In this document: piece after piece, positions 12,724 to 21,940 of the stretch | Layout: each line of letters begins with the position of its first letter | Numbering within the stretch: the first letter of the stretch is position 1 | Made by a program: the position numbers and the translations under genes | Notes under the pieces: generated by a model | What the model was told of the DNA's origin: nothing | Database searches by the model: none | The model's input: only the letters and a program-made list of their open reading frames with translations | DNA from: Ciona savignyi | Lineage: Eukaryota; Chordata; Ascidiacea; Phlebobranchia; Cionidae | Assembly (NCBI GenBank): GCA_000149265.1 | Contig: CH003228.1 | Coordinates: forward strand, 1,405,693-1,469,692 | Direction of reading: 5' to 3' | Length of the DNA stretch: 64,000 nt

Positions 12724-12730
12724 TATATAA
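12724..12730 (+). promoter_or_regulatory. Possible TATA box of the small ORF at 12775
   Basis: TATATAA about 50 bp before an ATG, similar in spacing to the WYDN promoters. AT-rich surroundings make chance likely. Confidence 0.25.
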
Positions 12731-12774
12731 GAGTTGGCTCTCTTGTATAACCAAACTTGATTGGATTATTGAAA

Positions 12775-12957
12775 ATGGCATTAAAGTATTGTTGCTCTTT
12801 AAAGCAGGCAACGCCAATACACGAGGAACCTGCAGAGTTCTTGGTCACACTTTTATCACTGACAATCGGCATTGTCGGAACGTTTTATTATACTTTTTGT
12901 ATCTTCTTTTCATTAATAATGTTTAGGTTAACATTTCGCCTACAGCAAAGTCATTAA
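12775..12957 (+). CDS. Candidate small membrane protein (60 aa), uncertain
   Basis: Open frame from an AAAATGG context to TAA. The N-terminal half is polar (MALKYCCSLKQ...EEPAEF); the C-terminal half is strongly hydrophobic (LLSLTIGIVGTFYYTFCIFF) and could form one or two membrane segments. It lies in sequence found only in unit U1. No recognised family. The argument for it is the TATA-like sequence, the start context and the amphipathic layout; against it are the short length and AT-rich composition. Confidence 0.22.
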   Translation: MALKYCCSLKQATPIHEEPAEFLVTLLSLTIGIVGTFYYTFCIFFSLIMFRLTFRLQQSH

Positions 12958-13268
12958 CCACATTTGTCCTTGCTTAACTATATTCTTATTATTGCTTTTA
13001 CTGCTTGCTCTAGGCCTTAAGTTTTAAAAACGATTTTCAGTTTATTTTGCAGATTCAAATTCAGACCATTGAAATTCAACTCCTAAATGTTGGTAAAGCA
13101 AGGTGTTGGAGCAATCTTGATATCATATTTGCTAAAATTGCATTTCAGCTAAAGCACGCCGACTAAATTCTTCTTTCACCTAATGACGTCATTTATATTG
13201 AATTTCTATGGCGTCATTGTCACTTAAAGCAGTTGTTTTCCATCTACGTCATTATTTGCTTTATAAAG

Positions 13269-13485
13269 TCCGGCCGGTTAGCCTGGCGGTAAAGTGCCTC
13301 GCCTTTCCATCGAAAGGTTGCAGGTAAGAAACTGGTCGCTAGCTAGTCGTGTTGTGTCCTTGGGCAAGGTTTATACGGACATTACCTGGATTCAGCGTAT
13401 TAATGGGTTGGGCACGATGTGATCTCACGTGTGTTAACCCCCTTGGTTTTCCCATTCACGGGGGTAAACATGAATATCCTATCCG
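13269..13485 (+). mobile_element. tRNA-derived SINE, near full length
   Basis: Starts with the tRNA-like head (CCGGCCGGTTAGCCTGGCGG, then CCATCGAAAGGTTGCAGGT as a decayed B box), continues with GCTAGCTAGTCG and GTCCTTGGGCAAGG, and ends with CCCATTCACGGGGGTAAACA and a TATCC tail. Confidence 0.8.
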
Positions 13486-13639
13486 TATAAAGCAATGGTT
13501 CCCAACCTGGTGGTCGGCAATAAAAAACTCAGTTCGTAAAACTCATCATAAATGGCGATATAATAGGGCTTTTGGCAAATATAAAGAAAAGTGCGAAATA
13601 ATAAGAGTCGCCTAATACTGCTGTTTGTCAGATTTTGCC

Positions 13640-13756
13640 AAAAATATGTCATGAACGTCATAATGGCAATGGATAGGATAACTTTTGGCAAGTAAAAGTG
13701 CGGCGGCTGCTGCTCCGTTGTCACCAGCAGTCATAAGGAGAGTATTATCTTTACAT
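13640..13756 (-). pseudogene. Relic of the metalloproteinase last exon (U1/U2 junction)
   Basis: On the minus strand it matches the end of the intact metalloproteinase gene from about Gly484 onward (GACAACGGAGCAGCAGCCGC is identical). It stops abruptly at 13756, at the same exon position as the copy at 17810. An extra base after GCACTT shifts the frame and the normal stop is lost, so it is non-functional. Confidence 0.8.
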
Positions 13757-14030
13757 CTAATTTATATTCAAAACTTATTTTCGGTTAAAACATTCAGAAT
13801 AGTTGTATAGCTCGCTTCAGACACGCTTGAATCTAACAAGAACATATTTTTCTTTGTAAACAAGTATGGATTGTTAACTCAGGAGCCCACCGTTTTTACT
13901 GTAGAAAATATTAAATCCGTGAAATAAATATATTGATTGTTGTTCCCTCAACATACGACGTACTGTCAAAATGTTTTTTTAAACAATTTTTTTCTAGTTA
14001 TTGCTATATTAACACAATCAATAAAAACAC

Positions 14031-14800
14031 AGTCCGGCCCGTTGGTCTAACGCAGCGGTTCCCAAACTGGGCGCCGCGGCGCCCTGGGGAGCCGCGAAAC
14101 TTTGTCAGGGGCGCCGCGAAAGCATGCGGAAGTTGCTGCATTTATTATATTGTTTTCTAACAAAAAAATTACAGTACATATGTTAGTTGGAGATGTATGA
14201 TCCTGGTGTGCAATCCTATACAGTATTCGATTCACTTGTTAAAAATCCATTGTTCGGTGTTAACTGCCACTATTTGCTGCCTAACGTTGCATTGTTTTCG
14301 AATAATGGATTGTCAAAAAACTGCCTTGTGTTGATTGACTGTTCGTCACTTCAGTGAATAGTTTTGAAGAATTTGAATGGTTATCCAAATGCGTGCTAGT
14401 CTGAATATACAATATTTAATACTTACAGTTTGAAAATTTTGGCTTTATGAGGGAGCCGCAAGGTTTAATAAGTTTACAAAGGGCGCCGCCAACAAAAAAA
14501 GTTTGGGAACCGCTGGTCTAACGGTTAAGTGCGTCGCCTTTCAATCGAAAGGTCGAAGATACGAAACTGGTCTCTAGCTAGTCGGTTGTGTCCTTGGGCA
14601 AGGCACTTTACGGACATTGCCTGAACCCAGCGGATTAATGGGTTCTACCAAATTGAAGAAACGTGTCTATCATATTCAACACACTGCAATGGCTCCGGTA
14701 ACCCGACGATGGGCGCGAGGTGATCTGACGATTGCCTGTGTGTTAACCCCCTTGGTTTTCCCATTCACGGTGATAAAGATGAATATCCTATCCTATCCTT
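14031..14800 (+). mobile_element. SINE split by a hAT element
   Basis: A + strand SINE with head at 14031-14052 and body resuming at 14516 (GTCTAACGGTTAAGTGCGTC) through GTGTCCTTGGGCAAGGCAC to the TATCC tail near 14800. The interruption is the hAT element at 14053-14515. Confidence 0.88.
14053..14515. mobile_element. Non-autonomous hAT element (463 bp)
   Basis: Terminal inverted repeats CAGCGGTTCCCAAAC at the left and GTTTGGGAACCGCTG at the right are perfect complements. They are flanked by an exact 8-bp target duplication GTCTAACG (14045-14052 and 14516-14523), the hallmark length of the hAT superfamily. Subterminal GGCGCCGCGGCGCC and GGGCGCCGCC are GC-rich. No transposase is encoded. Confidence 0.93.
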
Positions 14801-15110
14801 TCCAGAGTCGCAATATTTTAAAGATAATAGTAAAAATGAAAATGATATAAGTTTTATTATATGCTATAATCTATACGTTATGTAAAACTATATTATTTAG
14901 AAATATATCGCAATTGCCAAGGATGTTACACAAATAGACTATTTAAAAAGGAATTTCCCTTTTAACATCCGTAGCAATAAAGCGAAAATAATTTGGAAAA
15001 TAATCATTGTTATGCTGCTATATATAATCCGCATAAATGTTTTATGAAATGCAAGGAGAAACGGAAGCTTTTGGGTAAGTATCATTGTCCTTTACTGCCG
15101 GTTAGTTTTT

Positions 15111-15117
15111 TATAAAA
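15111..15117 (+). promoter_or_regulatory. TATA box of WYDN gene 2
   Basis: TATAAAA 44 bp upstream of the ATG inside the block AAAAGACAGATCAGTTTTAG shared with gene 3. Confidence 0.78.
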
Positions 15118-15160
15118 GACAGATCAGTTTTAGTTTAACCACCACACCCCAAAAGGCACG

Positions 15161-16132
15161 ATGAGATACATTAGCACAGTGGTGGTTCTTAGCCTGTCTG
15201 TTGTTTTGGCTGTATCCAAATCTGTTCAGTCAACAGCACAAGAGCAGCCCGATCAATCAAGCAATGTGGCGCACAACAGTGCTATGAAAGACCATGGTTG
15301 GTATGACAACAAGGACCATGGTTGGTATGACAATCATGGTTGGTATAACAACAAAGACCAACCTGCTGACAATCATGGTTGGTATGACAACAAAGATCAA
15401 CTTGCTGACAATCATGGTTGGTATGACAACAAGGACCATAGTTGGTATGACAACAAGGACCATGGTTGGTATGACAACAAGGACCATGGTTGGTATGACA
15501 ACAAGGACCATAGTTGGTATGACAACAAGGACCATGGTTGGTATGACAACAAGGACCATGGTTGGTATGACAACAAAGACCAACCTGCTGACAATCATGG
15601 TTGGTATGACAACAAAGACCATGGTTGGTATGACAACAAAGACCATGGTTGGTATGACAACAAGGACCATGGTTGGTATGACAACAAGGACCATAGTTGG
15701 TATGACAACAAAGACCAACCTGCTGACAATCATGGTTGGTATGACAACAAAGACCAACCTGCTGACAATCATGGTTGGTATGACAACACGGACCATGGTT
15801 GGTATGACAATCATGGTTGGTATGATAATCATGGTTGGTATGACAACAAAGACCAATCTGCTGACAATCATGGTTGGTATGACAACAAGAACCGTGGTTG
15901 GTATGACAACAAGGACCATGGTTGGTATGACAACAAAGACCAACCTGCTGACAATCATGGTTGGTATGACAACAAAGACCAACCTGCTGACAACCATGGT
16001 TGGTATGACAACAAGGGCCACAGTTGGTATGACAACAAGGACCATGGTTGGTATGACAATCATGGTTGGTATGATAATCATGGTTGGTATGACAACAAGG
16101 ACCATGGTTGGTATGACAACAAAGATATTTAA
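15161..16132 (+). CDS. Secreted WYDN-repeat protein 2 (323 aa)
   Basis: Single exon; the same signal peptide as genes 1 and 3 (MRYISTVVVLSLSVVLAVSKS), a short linker with AQEQPDQSSNVAHNSAM, then about 31 WYDN cores to a C-terminal KDI. Three in-frame unit types alternate: KDHGWYDN (24 nt), HGWYDN (18 nt) and KDQPADNHGWYDN (39 nt), with G/S exchange in the core and single variants (KNRG, KGHS, TDHG, QSAD, QLAD). Because all units are multiples of three, length changes keep the frame. No Cys. Flanks on both sides match genes 1 and 3. The function is unknown; the secretion call rests on the N-terminal hydrophobic segment. Confidence 0.88.
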   Translation: MRYISTVVVLSLSVVLAVSKSVQSTAQEQPDQSSNVAHNSAMKDHGWYDNKDHGWYDNHGWYNNKDQPADNHGWYDNKDQLADNHGWYDNKDHSWYDNKDHGWYDNKDHGWYDNKDHSWYDNKDHGWYDNKDHGWYDNKDQPADNHGWYDNKDHGWYDNKDHGWYDNKDHGWYDNKDHSWYDNKDQPADNHGWYDNKDQPADNHGWYDNTDHGWYDNHGWYDNHGWYDNKDQSADNHGWYDNKNRGWYDNKDHGWYDNKDQPADNHGWYDNKDQPADNHGWYDNKGHSWYDNKDHGWYDNHGWYDNHGWYDNKDHGWYDNKDI

Positions 16133-16174
16133 AGTCGAAAGTGAAATAATGGTAACTACGAATGATTAAGTTAG

Positions 16175-16280
16175 TCATGTTTATCCATGTAAATAGGGAG
16201 GGGGTTGGGGATTATAAAACGGGCAATCGTCAAATTATCTCTTGCGCACAGTTGGTTTCTGAAGCTGTCGGTACATATAT
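16175..16280 (-). mobile_element. Old SINE fragment in the 3' flank of WYDN gene 2
   Basis: GGGCAATCGTCAAATTATCT and GCGCACAGTTGGTTTC, the same fragment as behind genes 1 and 3. Confidence 0.65.
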
Positions 16281-17691
16281 TCTTAAAACACTGCATTTAA
16301 AGCAATGTTCGTTAAGTTATTCGCCAAATGAGATAAACAACTAGCATGAAACTAGGTTCACCATCTTTCTATCTGTAAAATAATCTGCGCGAGTAGTTTG
16401 TGTTAAATCTAGATCAGTTCTACTTTTTTACTAATTAATTATTAAAAATAGGATTGTTAAAATGTTGACCACACTAATGAAAAATATGCAGTATTTGATG
16501 ATGGTTTTTATCTCACAGACACACATCGGTTGCTCTAAAAAAAATATGTTTCAGGAGAAATTTCACGATGGTTTTATGAAAATGGACGGAACGTACATTG
16601 ACAACCCTCGATCTAGTTTTAATATTTTACTGTATACAGAGTTGCTAATCAAAAATAAAACAAATTGCAACAAACCAGTTTTTGTAAAACATCTCGTTCG
16701 GGACGTATAGCATTTGCAAACCGCCGCCAAAAGCATGTTGTCGTAGAGTTCTACACAAAAGTGTAACCATGCAAACACATTTATTTAAATACTATTATAC
16801 AGAAATTAGGATGTGTGCTCGGTTATTAATTAAACAGACTAACGACAATTTACCTAACCAATTTTCTAACCGGGTCTTCCACAAAAAAGGCTTTTGATTC
16901 AATTTGATCGCTGACATTTCCACAAACAGATAATATAAATAATAATTTAAAAGACCTGACCATTTGCTTGTGGCAGTTGTATACGAACATCATGGTTGCC
17001 ATGGGACTGATCTATCTTTCCTCTGTTGTTTACATAACTTAAGGACAAAACTGTGTTTGTCCAAAAATAACGAAGATAATTCAAGTTCCAACTAAAAATT
17101 TGCGTTTATGTGCAGACGTACGTAAGATAAAGATGTGTATACCTGTAGACTAGATATTATCATTATAGTTCAGACTTTTCGAAAATGTATATTCGGCTAA
17201 ATGATTGAGTTGAGGTGTCGTCGGTTTATTAAGTGCCTTTCATTCAACCTCGCAGAAAGTGGCCAGCCATCAGTACACAAGACCAACAGATAAATAAAGA
17301 CAAAAAGATTATCTTTCGACAAACCAATAACATCTTACTGATTGCGGATGAGAACTTAAGTTAGACCTATAGTTAAATCAGAAAAAAAAAACACATTTAT
17401 AATAGATCGGATAATTTAAAAATACACACGACGATATATAATATAACACTGTTGCATTGTTAATGACTGCATGAACGCATGGAACGGTGTAAATAAGTAC
17501 TTTAACTGCACAAGGACCAACACGTGTTTTAATAACTCGCCACAGGAAAGCCAAATATAGAAGGCAAAAATATCAGCTCGGAAATATCATCATAAATGGC
17601 GATATAATATGGCTTTTGGCAAATATGATAAAAAGTGCGAAATAAAAAAGTGTCGCCTAATACTGCTGCTTGTCAGATTATTTAAAAATAG

Positions 17692-17810
17692 TTATAAAGA
17701 TGTCATGAATTTCATAATGGCACTGGATAGGAGAATTAGTAGCAAGTGAAGTGCGGCAGCTGCTGATCCGTTGTCATCAGTAGCCATAGGAAAAGTATTA
17801 TCTTTATATC
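17692..17810 (-). pseudogene. Relic of the metalloproteinase last exon (U2/U3 junction)
   Basis: The minus strand keeps an open frame to the ancestral TAA (17692-17694) and encodes a tail close to the intact gene's (…DDNGSAAAALHLLLILLSS…). The copy begins abruptly at 17810, the same exon position as in the U1/U2 relic, and has no upstream exon, so it cannot be expressed as a protease. Confidence 0.85.
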
Positions 17811-18892
17811 TCATTTACATTCGAATCTTATTTACGGTTAAAACCTACAAAACACTTTCAGAATAGTGTCTAGCTTGATTCTAACACAAGCATATTTACT
17901 TTTTAACTAAACATGGTATGCAAGTTTGAATTGTTAATTTATGAACCCAACCATTTCTACTGCCAGAAAATATTTAATCCGTGAAAGAAAAATATTGATT
18001 GTTGTTTGCTTGCCTAACATATGAAGTACTGTCAAAATTTGTTTTTTTTAATGATTTTTTTTATGAATTCTTTTAGTTATTGACATAATAACATAATAAA
18101 TAAAAACAGAGTCGCATTATTTTAACTCTCTGCGTACCAACTCGCGATAAATGGCGAGTTGGTGTAAAAACATGGTGTCCCGCGTTCCACAAAAATAGGT
18201 GCAAATCTATAAAACGATTTCTCCGCAACGCGTAATGGTAGAGACCTCAGCTATGGCTTATTCGATCAAGGAAATCCTAATTTATCTAATTTATTCTCTT
18301 TAATTTTCGTGGAGAAATATTGAAAATGCAAGGAGTAAAAGCCTTTCTTGTTAGAGGTTTCGCTTCTTATTTCTATCGATTTTACACGAATTTACACGTG
18401 ACTAACTCAGCGAATAGGAGTGGTGTTAACTTGCGGAGAAGCTCTTTTTGTCAAGCAAATTTTTCTTTACATTCTCTGTGAATTTCGTTCCGTTGAGATA
18501 AAAAGGAGAGCGTTGGTGACGTTTTCGCAGCAGGCGGTTAAGGTTATGCCTTGTGTTCATCAAGAATGAATCCAGCTGGGCCTGTTGAGTGCTGAGCGCA
18601 CGGTAAAGAAAAAGGCAGCGAGACTAGTTGCGTGTGCCCTGCTTTGAAGAATATCATACACCTCGAGAATATTGGAAATAGTATTTGTGTTTGTTTGCTT
18701 TTGTATGCCCTTTTACACTTCCTTCACTGTTTTTTTATACTTTTCACTGTTTTAGTTCTACAAAACTCTAAAAACTTCAATGCGTTTTGGTTCATTTTTT
18801 CATAATATAGTAAGAATAAAGGGAAATTTTAATTAGGAATAGTAATAAAACTACTGAAGATAAAAAAGGGTGCATCTAAAATCTAAATACTA

Positions 18893-19102
18893 CAGGACCG
18901 CTTGGATCGCTTGGGTCACTTGGATTGCTATGGATAGTAAGTCTAACCATGTCCCAAACACTAATCTCAACCCCAGAACTAACTTTAACCCCAACCCTAA
19001 CATTAATATCATGGCTTTTGTAATTACGAAGTATAGTAAGCGATTCAAGCGCTCCAAGCGATTCAAGCGCTCCATGCGATCCAACCGGTCCAAGCGATCC
19101 TG
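18893..19102. mobile_element. 210-bp MITE with TA target duplication
   Basis: The ends CAGGACCGCTTGGATCGCTT and CCGGTCCAAGCGATCCTG are inverted repeats, flanked by TA on each side as in Tc1/mariner-type insertions. The inner right arm repeats a CGATTCAAGCGCTCCA-like word several times. The open frames crossing it are by-products of the repeat. Confidence 0.7.
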
Positions 19103-19745
19103 TATAATTTAGAGGTATTCAAATTTTCCTGAGTCCAAAAACTATTAGACAAACTACATTCAAATTTTCATATCATTTGGGCATACCAATAATTAGTGAG
19201 TATTTCGTTTGTCAGTGCACCTCAAATTTTTCAAAGTCGAGCAGAATTTTCTTTACATATAAAGTGGTTTTCACTAAAATATACATACTATATTCTTTAT
19301 TGGAGGTACATTCTAGGTATGCGGCTTGTTTAGAAGAGGGGTAAATTATCTTTCCAAACATACTAAATATTAAATCATAGCATAAACTTTTGAAAAACTG
19401 TGCTAATTTGAAAATGACTAAAAAATGAAAAAAAACACTGCAGTACAGCATGTTTGAATTAATGCATTTAGCCGGTAAATCAAAATGATGTAAGTTTTAT
19501 TATATTCTATAATAATCTATACGTTATGTAAAACTATATTATTTGGAAATGTTAGGGATGTTACAGAAATAGACTATTCAAAAAGGAATTTCCCTTTTAA
19601 CATCCGTAGCAATAAAGCGAAAATAATTTGGAAAATAATCATTGTTATGCTGCTATATATAATCCGCATAATTTTTTTACGAAATGCAAGGAGAAACGGA
19701 AGCTTTTGGGTAAGTATCATTGTTCTTTACCGCCGGTTAGTTTCT

Positions 19746-19752
19746 TATAAAA
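19746..19752 (+). promoter_or_regulatory. TATA box of WYDN gene 3
   Basis: TATAAAA 44 bp upstream of the ATG, in the same conserved promoter block as genes 1 and 2; similarity between units extends about 300 bp further upstream. Confidence 0.78.
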
Positions 19753-19795
19753 GACAGATCAGTTTTAGTTTAACCACCAGACCCCAAAAGGCACG

Positions 19796-21799
19796 ATGAG
19801 ATACATTAGCACAGTCGTGGTTCTCAGCCTGTCTGTTGTTTTGGCTGTATCCAAGTCTATTCAGCCAGCAGCTCAAGAGCAGCCCGATCAATCAAGCAAT
19901 GTGGCACACAACAGTGCTATGAAAGACCATGGTTGGTATGACAACAAGGACCATGGTTGGTATGACAATCATGGTTGGTATGACAACAAAGACCAACCTG
20001 CTGACAATCATGGTTGGTATGACAACAAAGACCAACCTGCTGACAATCATGGTTGGTATGACAACAAGGACCATAGTTGGTATGACAATCATGGTTGGTA
20101 TGACAACAAAGACCAACCTGCTGACAATCATGGTTGGTATGACAACAAAGACCAACCTGCTGACAATCATGGTTGGTATGACAACAAAGACCAACCTGCT
20201 GACAATCATGGTTGGTATGACAACAAGGACCATGGTTGGTATGACAATCATGGTTGGTATGACAACAAAGACCAACCTGCTGACAATCATGGTTGGTATG
20301 ACAACAAAGACCAACCTGCTGACAATCATGGTTGGTATGACAACAAGGACCATGGTTGGTATGACAATCACGGTTGGTATGACAACAAGGACCAACCTGC
20401 TGACAATCATGGTTGGTATGACAACAAGGACCATAGTTGGTATGACAACAAGGACCATGGTTGGTATGACAATCACGGTTGGTATGACAACAAGGACCAA
20501 CCTGCTGACAATCATGGTTGGTATGNNNNNNNNNNNNNNNNNNNNNNNNNNNNNNNNNNNNNNNNNNNNNNNNNNNNNNNNNNNNNNNNNNNNNNNNNNN
20601 NNNNNNNNNNNNNNNNNNNNNNNNNCAATCATGGTTGGTATGACAACAAAGACCAACCTGCTGACAATCATGGTTGGTATGACAACAAAGACCAACCTGC
20701 TGACAATCATGGTTGGTATGACAACAAGGACCATGGTTGGTATGACAATCATGGTTGGTATGACAACAAAGACCAACCTGCTGACAATCATGGTTGGTAT
20801 GACAACAAAGACCAACCTGCTGACAATCATGGTTGGTATGACAACAAGGACCATGGTTGGTATGACAATCACGGTTGGTATGACAACAAGGACCATAGTT
20901 GGTATGACAACAAGGACCATAGTTGGTATGACAACAAGGACCATAGTTGGTATGACAACAAAGACCAACCTGCTGACAATCATGGTTGGTATGACAACAA
21001 GGACCATGGTTGGTATGACAACAAGGACCATGGTTGGTATGACAACAAGGACCATGGTTGGTATGACAACAAGGACCATGGTTGGTATGACAACAAAGAC
21101 CATAGTTGGTATGACAACAAGGACCATGGTTGGTATGACAATCACGGTTGGTATGACAACAAGTACCATGGTTGGTATGACAACAAGGACCAACCTGCTG
21201 ACAATCATGGTTGGTATGACAACAAGGACCATAGTTGGTATGACAACAAGGACCATGGTTGGTATGACAACAAGGACCATGGTTGGTATGACAACAAAGA
21301 CCATAGTTGGTATGACAACAAGAACCATGGTTGGTATGACAATCACGGTTGGTATGACAACAAGTACCATGGTTGGTATGACAACAAGGACCAACCTGCT
21401 GACAATCATGGTTGGTATGACAACAAGGACCATAGTTGGTATGACAACAAGGACCATAGTTGGTATGACAATCACGGTTGGTATGACAACAAGGACCAAC
21501 CTGCTGACAATCATGGTTGGTATGACAACAAGGACCATAGTTGGTATGACAACAAGGACCATGGTTGGTATGACAATCACGGTTGGTATGACAACAAGGA
21601 CCAACCTGCTGACAATCATGGTTGGTATGACAACAGGGACCATGGTTGGTATGACAACAAAGATCAACCTGCTGACAATCATGGTTGGTATGACAACAAG
21701 GACCATAGTTGGTATGACAACAAGGACCATAGTTGGTATGACAACAAGGACCATAGTTGGTATGACAACCATGGTTGGTATGACAACAAAGATATTTAA
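19796..21799 (+). CDS. Secreted WYDN-repeat protein 3 (at least 667 aa, contains assembly gap)
   Basis: Largest of the three paralogues. Signal peptide MRYISTVVVLSLSVVLAVSKS, linker with AQEQPDQSSNVAHNSAM, then about 65 WYDN cores outside the gap, ending in KDI. Units are KDHGWYDN, KDHSWYDN, HGWYDN and KDQPADNHGWYDN. A 100-N gap (20526-20625) interrupts the array; the frame happens to be kept across it, but 100 N is a usual placeholder, so the true length is unknown. A D-to-Y variant (KYHGWYDN) occurs twice, 201 bp apart, and marks a recent internal duplication of a block of about 67 codons. The gene converges on the metalloproteinase gene. Function unknown. Confidence 0.86.
   Translation: MRYISTVVVLSLSVVLAVSKSIQPAAQEQPDQSSNVAHNSAMKDHGWYDNKDHGWYDNHGWYDNKDQPADNHGWYDNKDQPADNHGWYDNKDHSWYDNHGWYDNKDQPADNHGWYDNKDQPADNHGWYDNKDQPADNHGWYDNKDHGWYDNHGWYDNKDQPADNHGWYDNKDQPADNHGWYDNKDHGWYDNHGWYDNKDQPADNHGWYDNKDHSWYDNKDHGWYDNHGWYDNKDQPADNHGWYXXXXXXXXXXXXXXXXXXXXXXXXXXXXXXXXXXNHGWYDNKDQPADNHGWYDNKDQPADNHGWYDNKDHGWYDNHGWYDNKDQPADNHGWYDNKDQPADNHGWYDNKDHGWYDNHGWYDNKDHSWYDNKDHSWYDNKDHSWYDNKDQPADNHGWYDNKDHGWYDNKDHGWYDNKDHGWYDNKDHGWYDNKDHSWYDNKDHGWYDNHGWYDNKYHGWYDNKDQPADNHGWYDNKDHSWYDNKDHGWYDNKDHGWYDNKDHSWYDNKNHGWYDNHGWYDNKYHGWYDNKDQPADNHGWYDNKDHSWYDNKDHSWYDNHGWYDNKDQPADNHGWYDNKDHSWYDNKDHGWYDNHGWYDNKDQPADNHGWYDNRDHGWYDNKDQPADNHGWYDNKDHSWYDNKDHSWYDNKDHSWYDNHGWYDNKDI
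20526..20625. other. Assembly gap (100 N) inside the WYDN gene 3 repeat
   Basis: Exactly 100 N between a truncated GGTTGGTATG and CAATCATGGTTGG. Near-identical repeats on both sides probably defeated assembly. Confidence 0.95.
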
Positions 21800-21844
21800 A
21801 GTCGAAAGTGAAATAATGGTAACTACGAATGATTAAGTTAGTCA

Positions 21845-21940
21845 TGTTTATCAATGTAAATAGGAGAGGGGGTGTGGGATTGTAACACGGGCAATCGTCA
21901 GAATATCTCTTGCGCACAGTTGGTTTCTGAGGCTGTCGGT
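21845..21940 (-). mobile_element. Old SINE fragment in the 3' flank of WYDN gene 3
   Basis: ACGGGCAATCGTCAGAATAT and TTGCGCACAGTTGGTTTC, as behind genes 1 and 2. Confidence 0.65.

Larger units (their letters stand above)
7590..13756. repeat. Tandem duplication unit U1 (WYDN gene 1)
   Basis: First of three tandem units. Homology to U2 and U3 runs through the gene 5' flank (about 7590-8177), the gene, its 3' flank to about 9600, a patch at 12275-12430 and the final 13520-13756. The unit has been enlarged by a 335-bp tandem array (about 9650-10960), unique sequence (10.96-12.27 and 12.43-13.26 kb) and a SINE at 13269. Its right end is the junction inside a copied metalloproteinase exon at 13756/13757. 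The left edge is approximate. Confidence 0.7.
13757..17810. repeat. Tandem duplication unit U2 (WYDN gene 2)
   Basis: Begins at 13757 (TAATTTATATTC) immediately after one metalloproteinase exon relic and ends at 17810 in a second. It aligns along most of its length with U3, except for the SINE plus hAT insertion at 14031-14800 and an extra block of about 400 bp in U3 (about 22676-23084). Confidence 0.8.

Noticed and set aside
18870-19112. Open frames and CCCTAA-like telomeric words
   Set aside because: They lie inside the TA-flanked MITE; the telomere-like words are irregular and few.
8290-21790. CRISPR-like look of the short regular repeats
   Set aside because: Units are in-frame coding repeats of variable length without unique spacers, in an intron-bearing animal genome.
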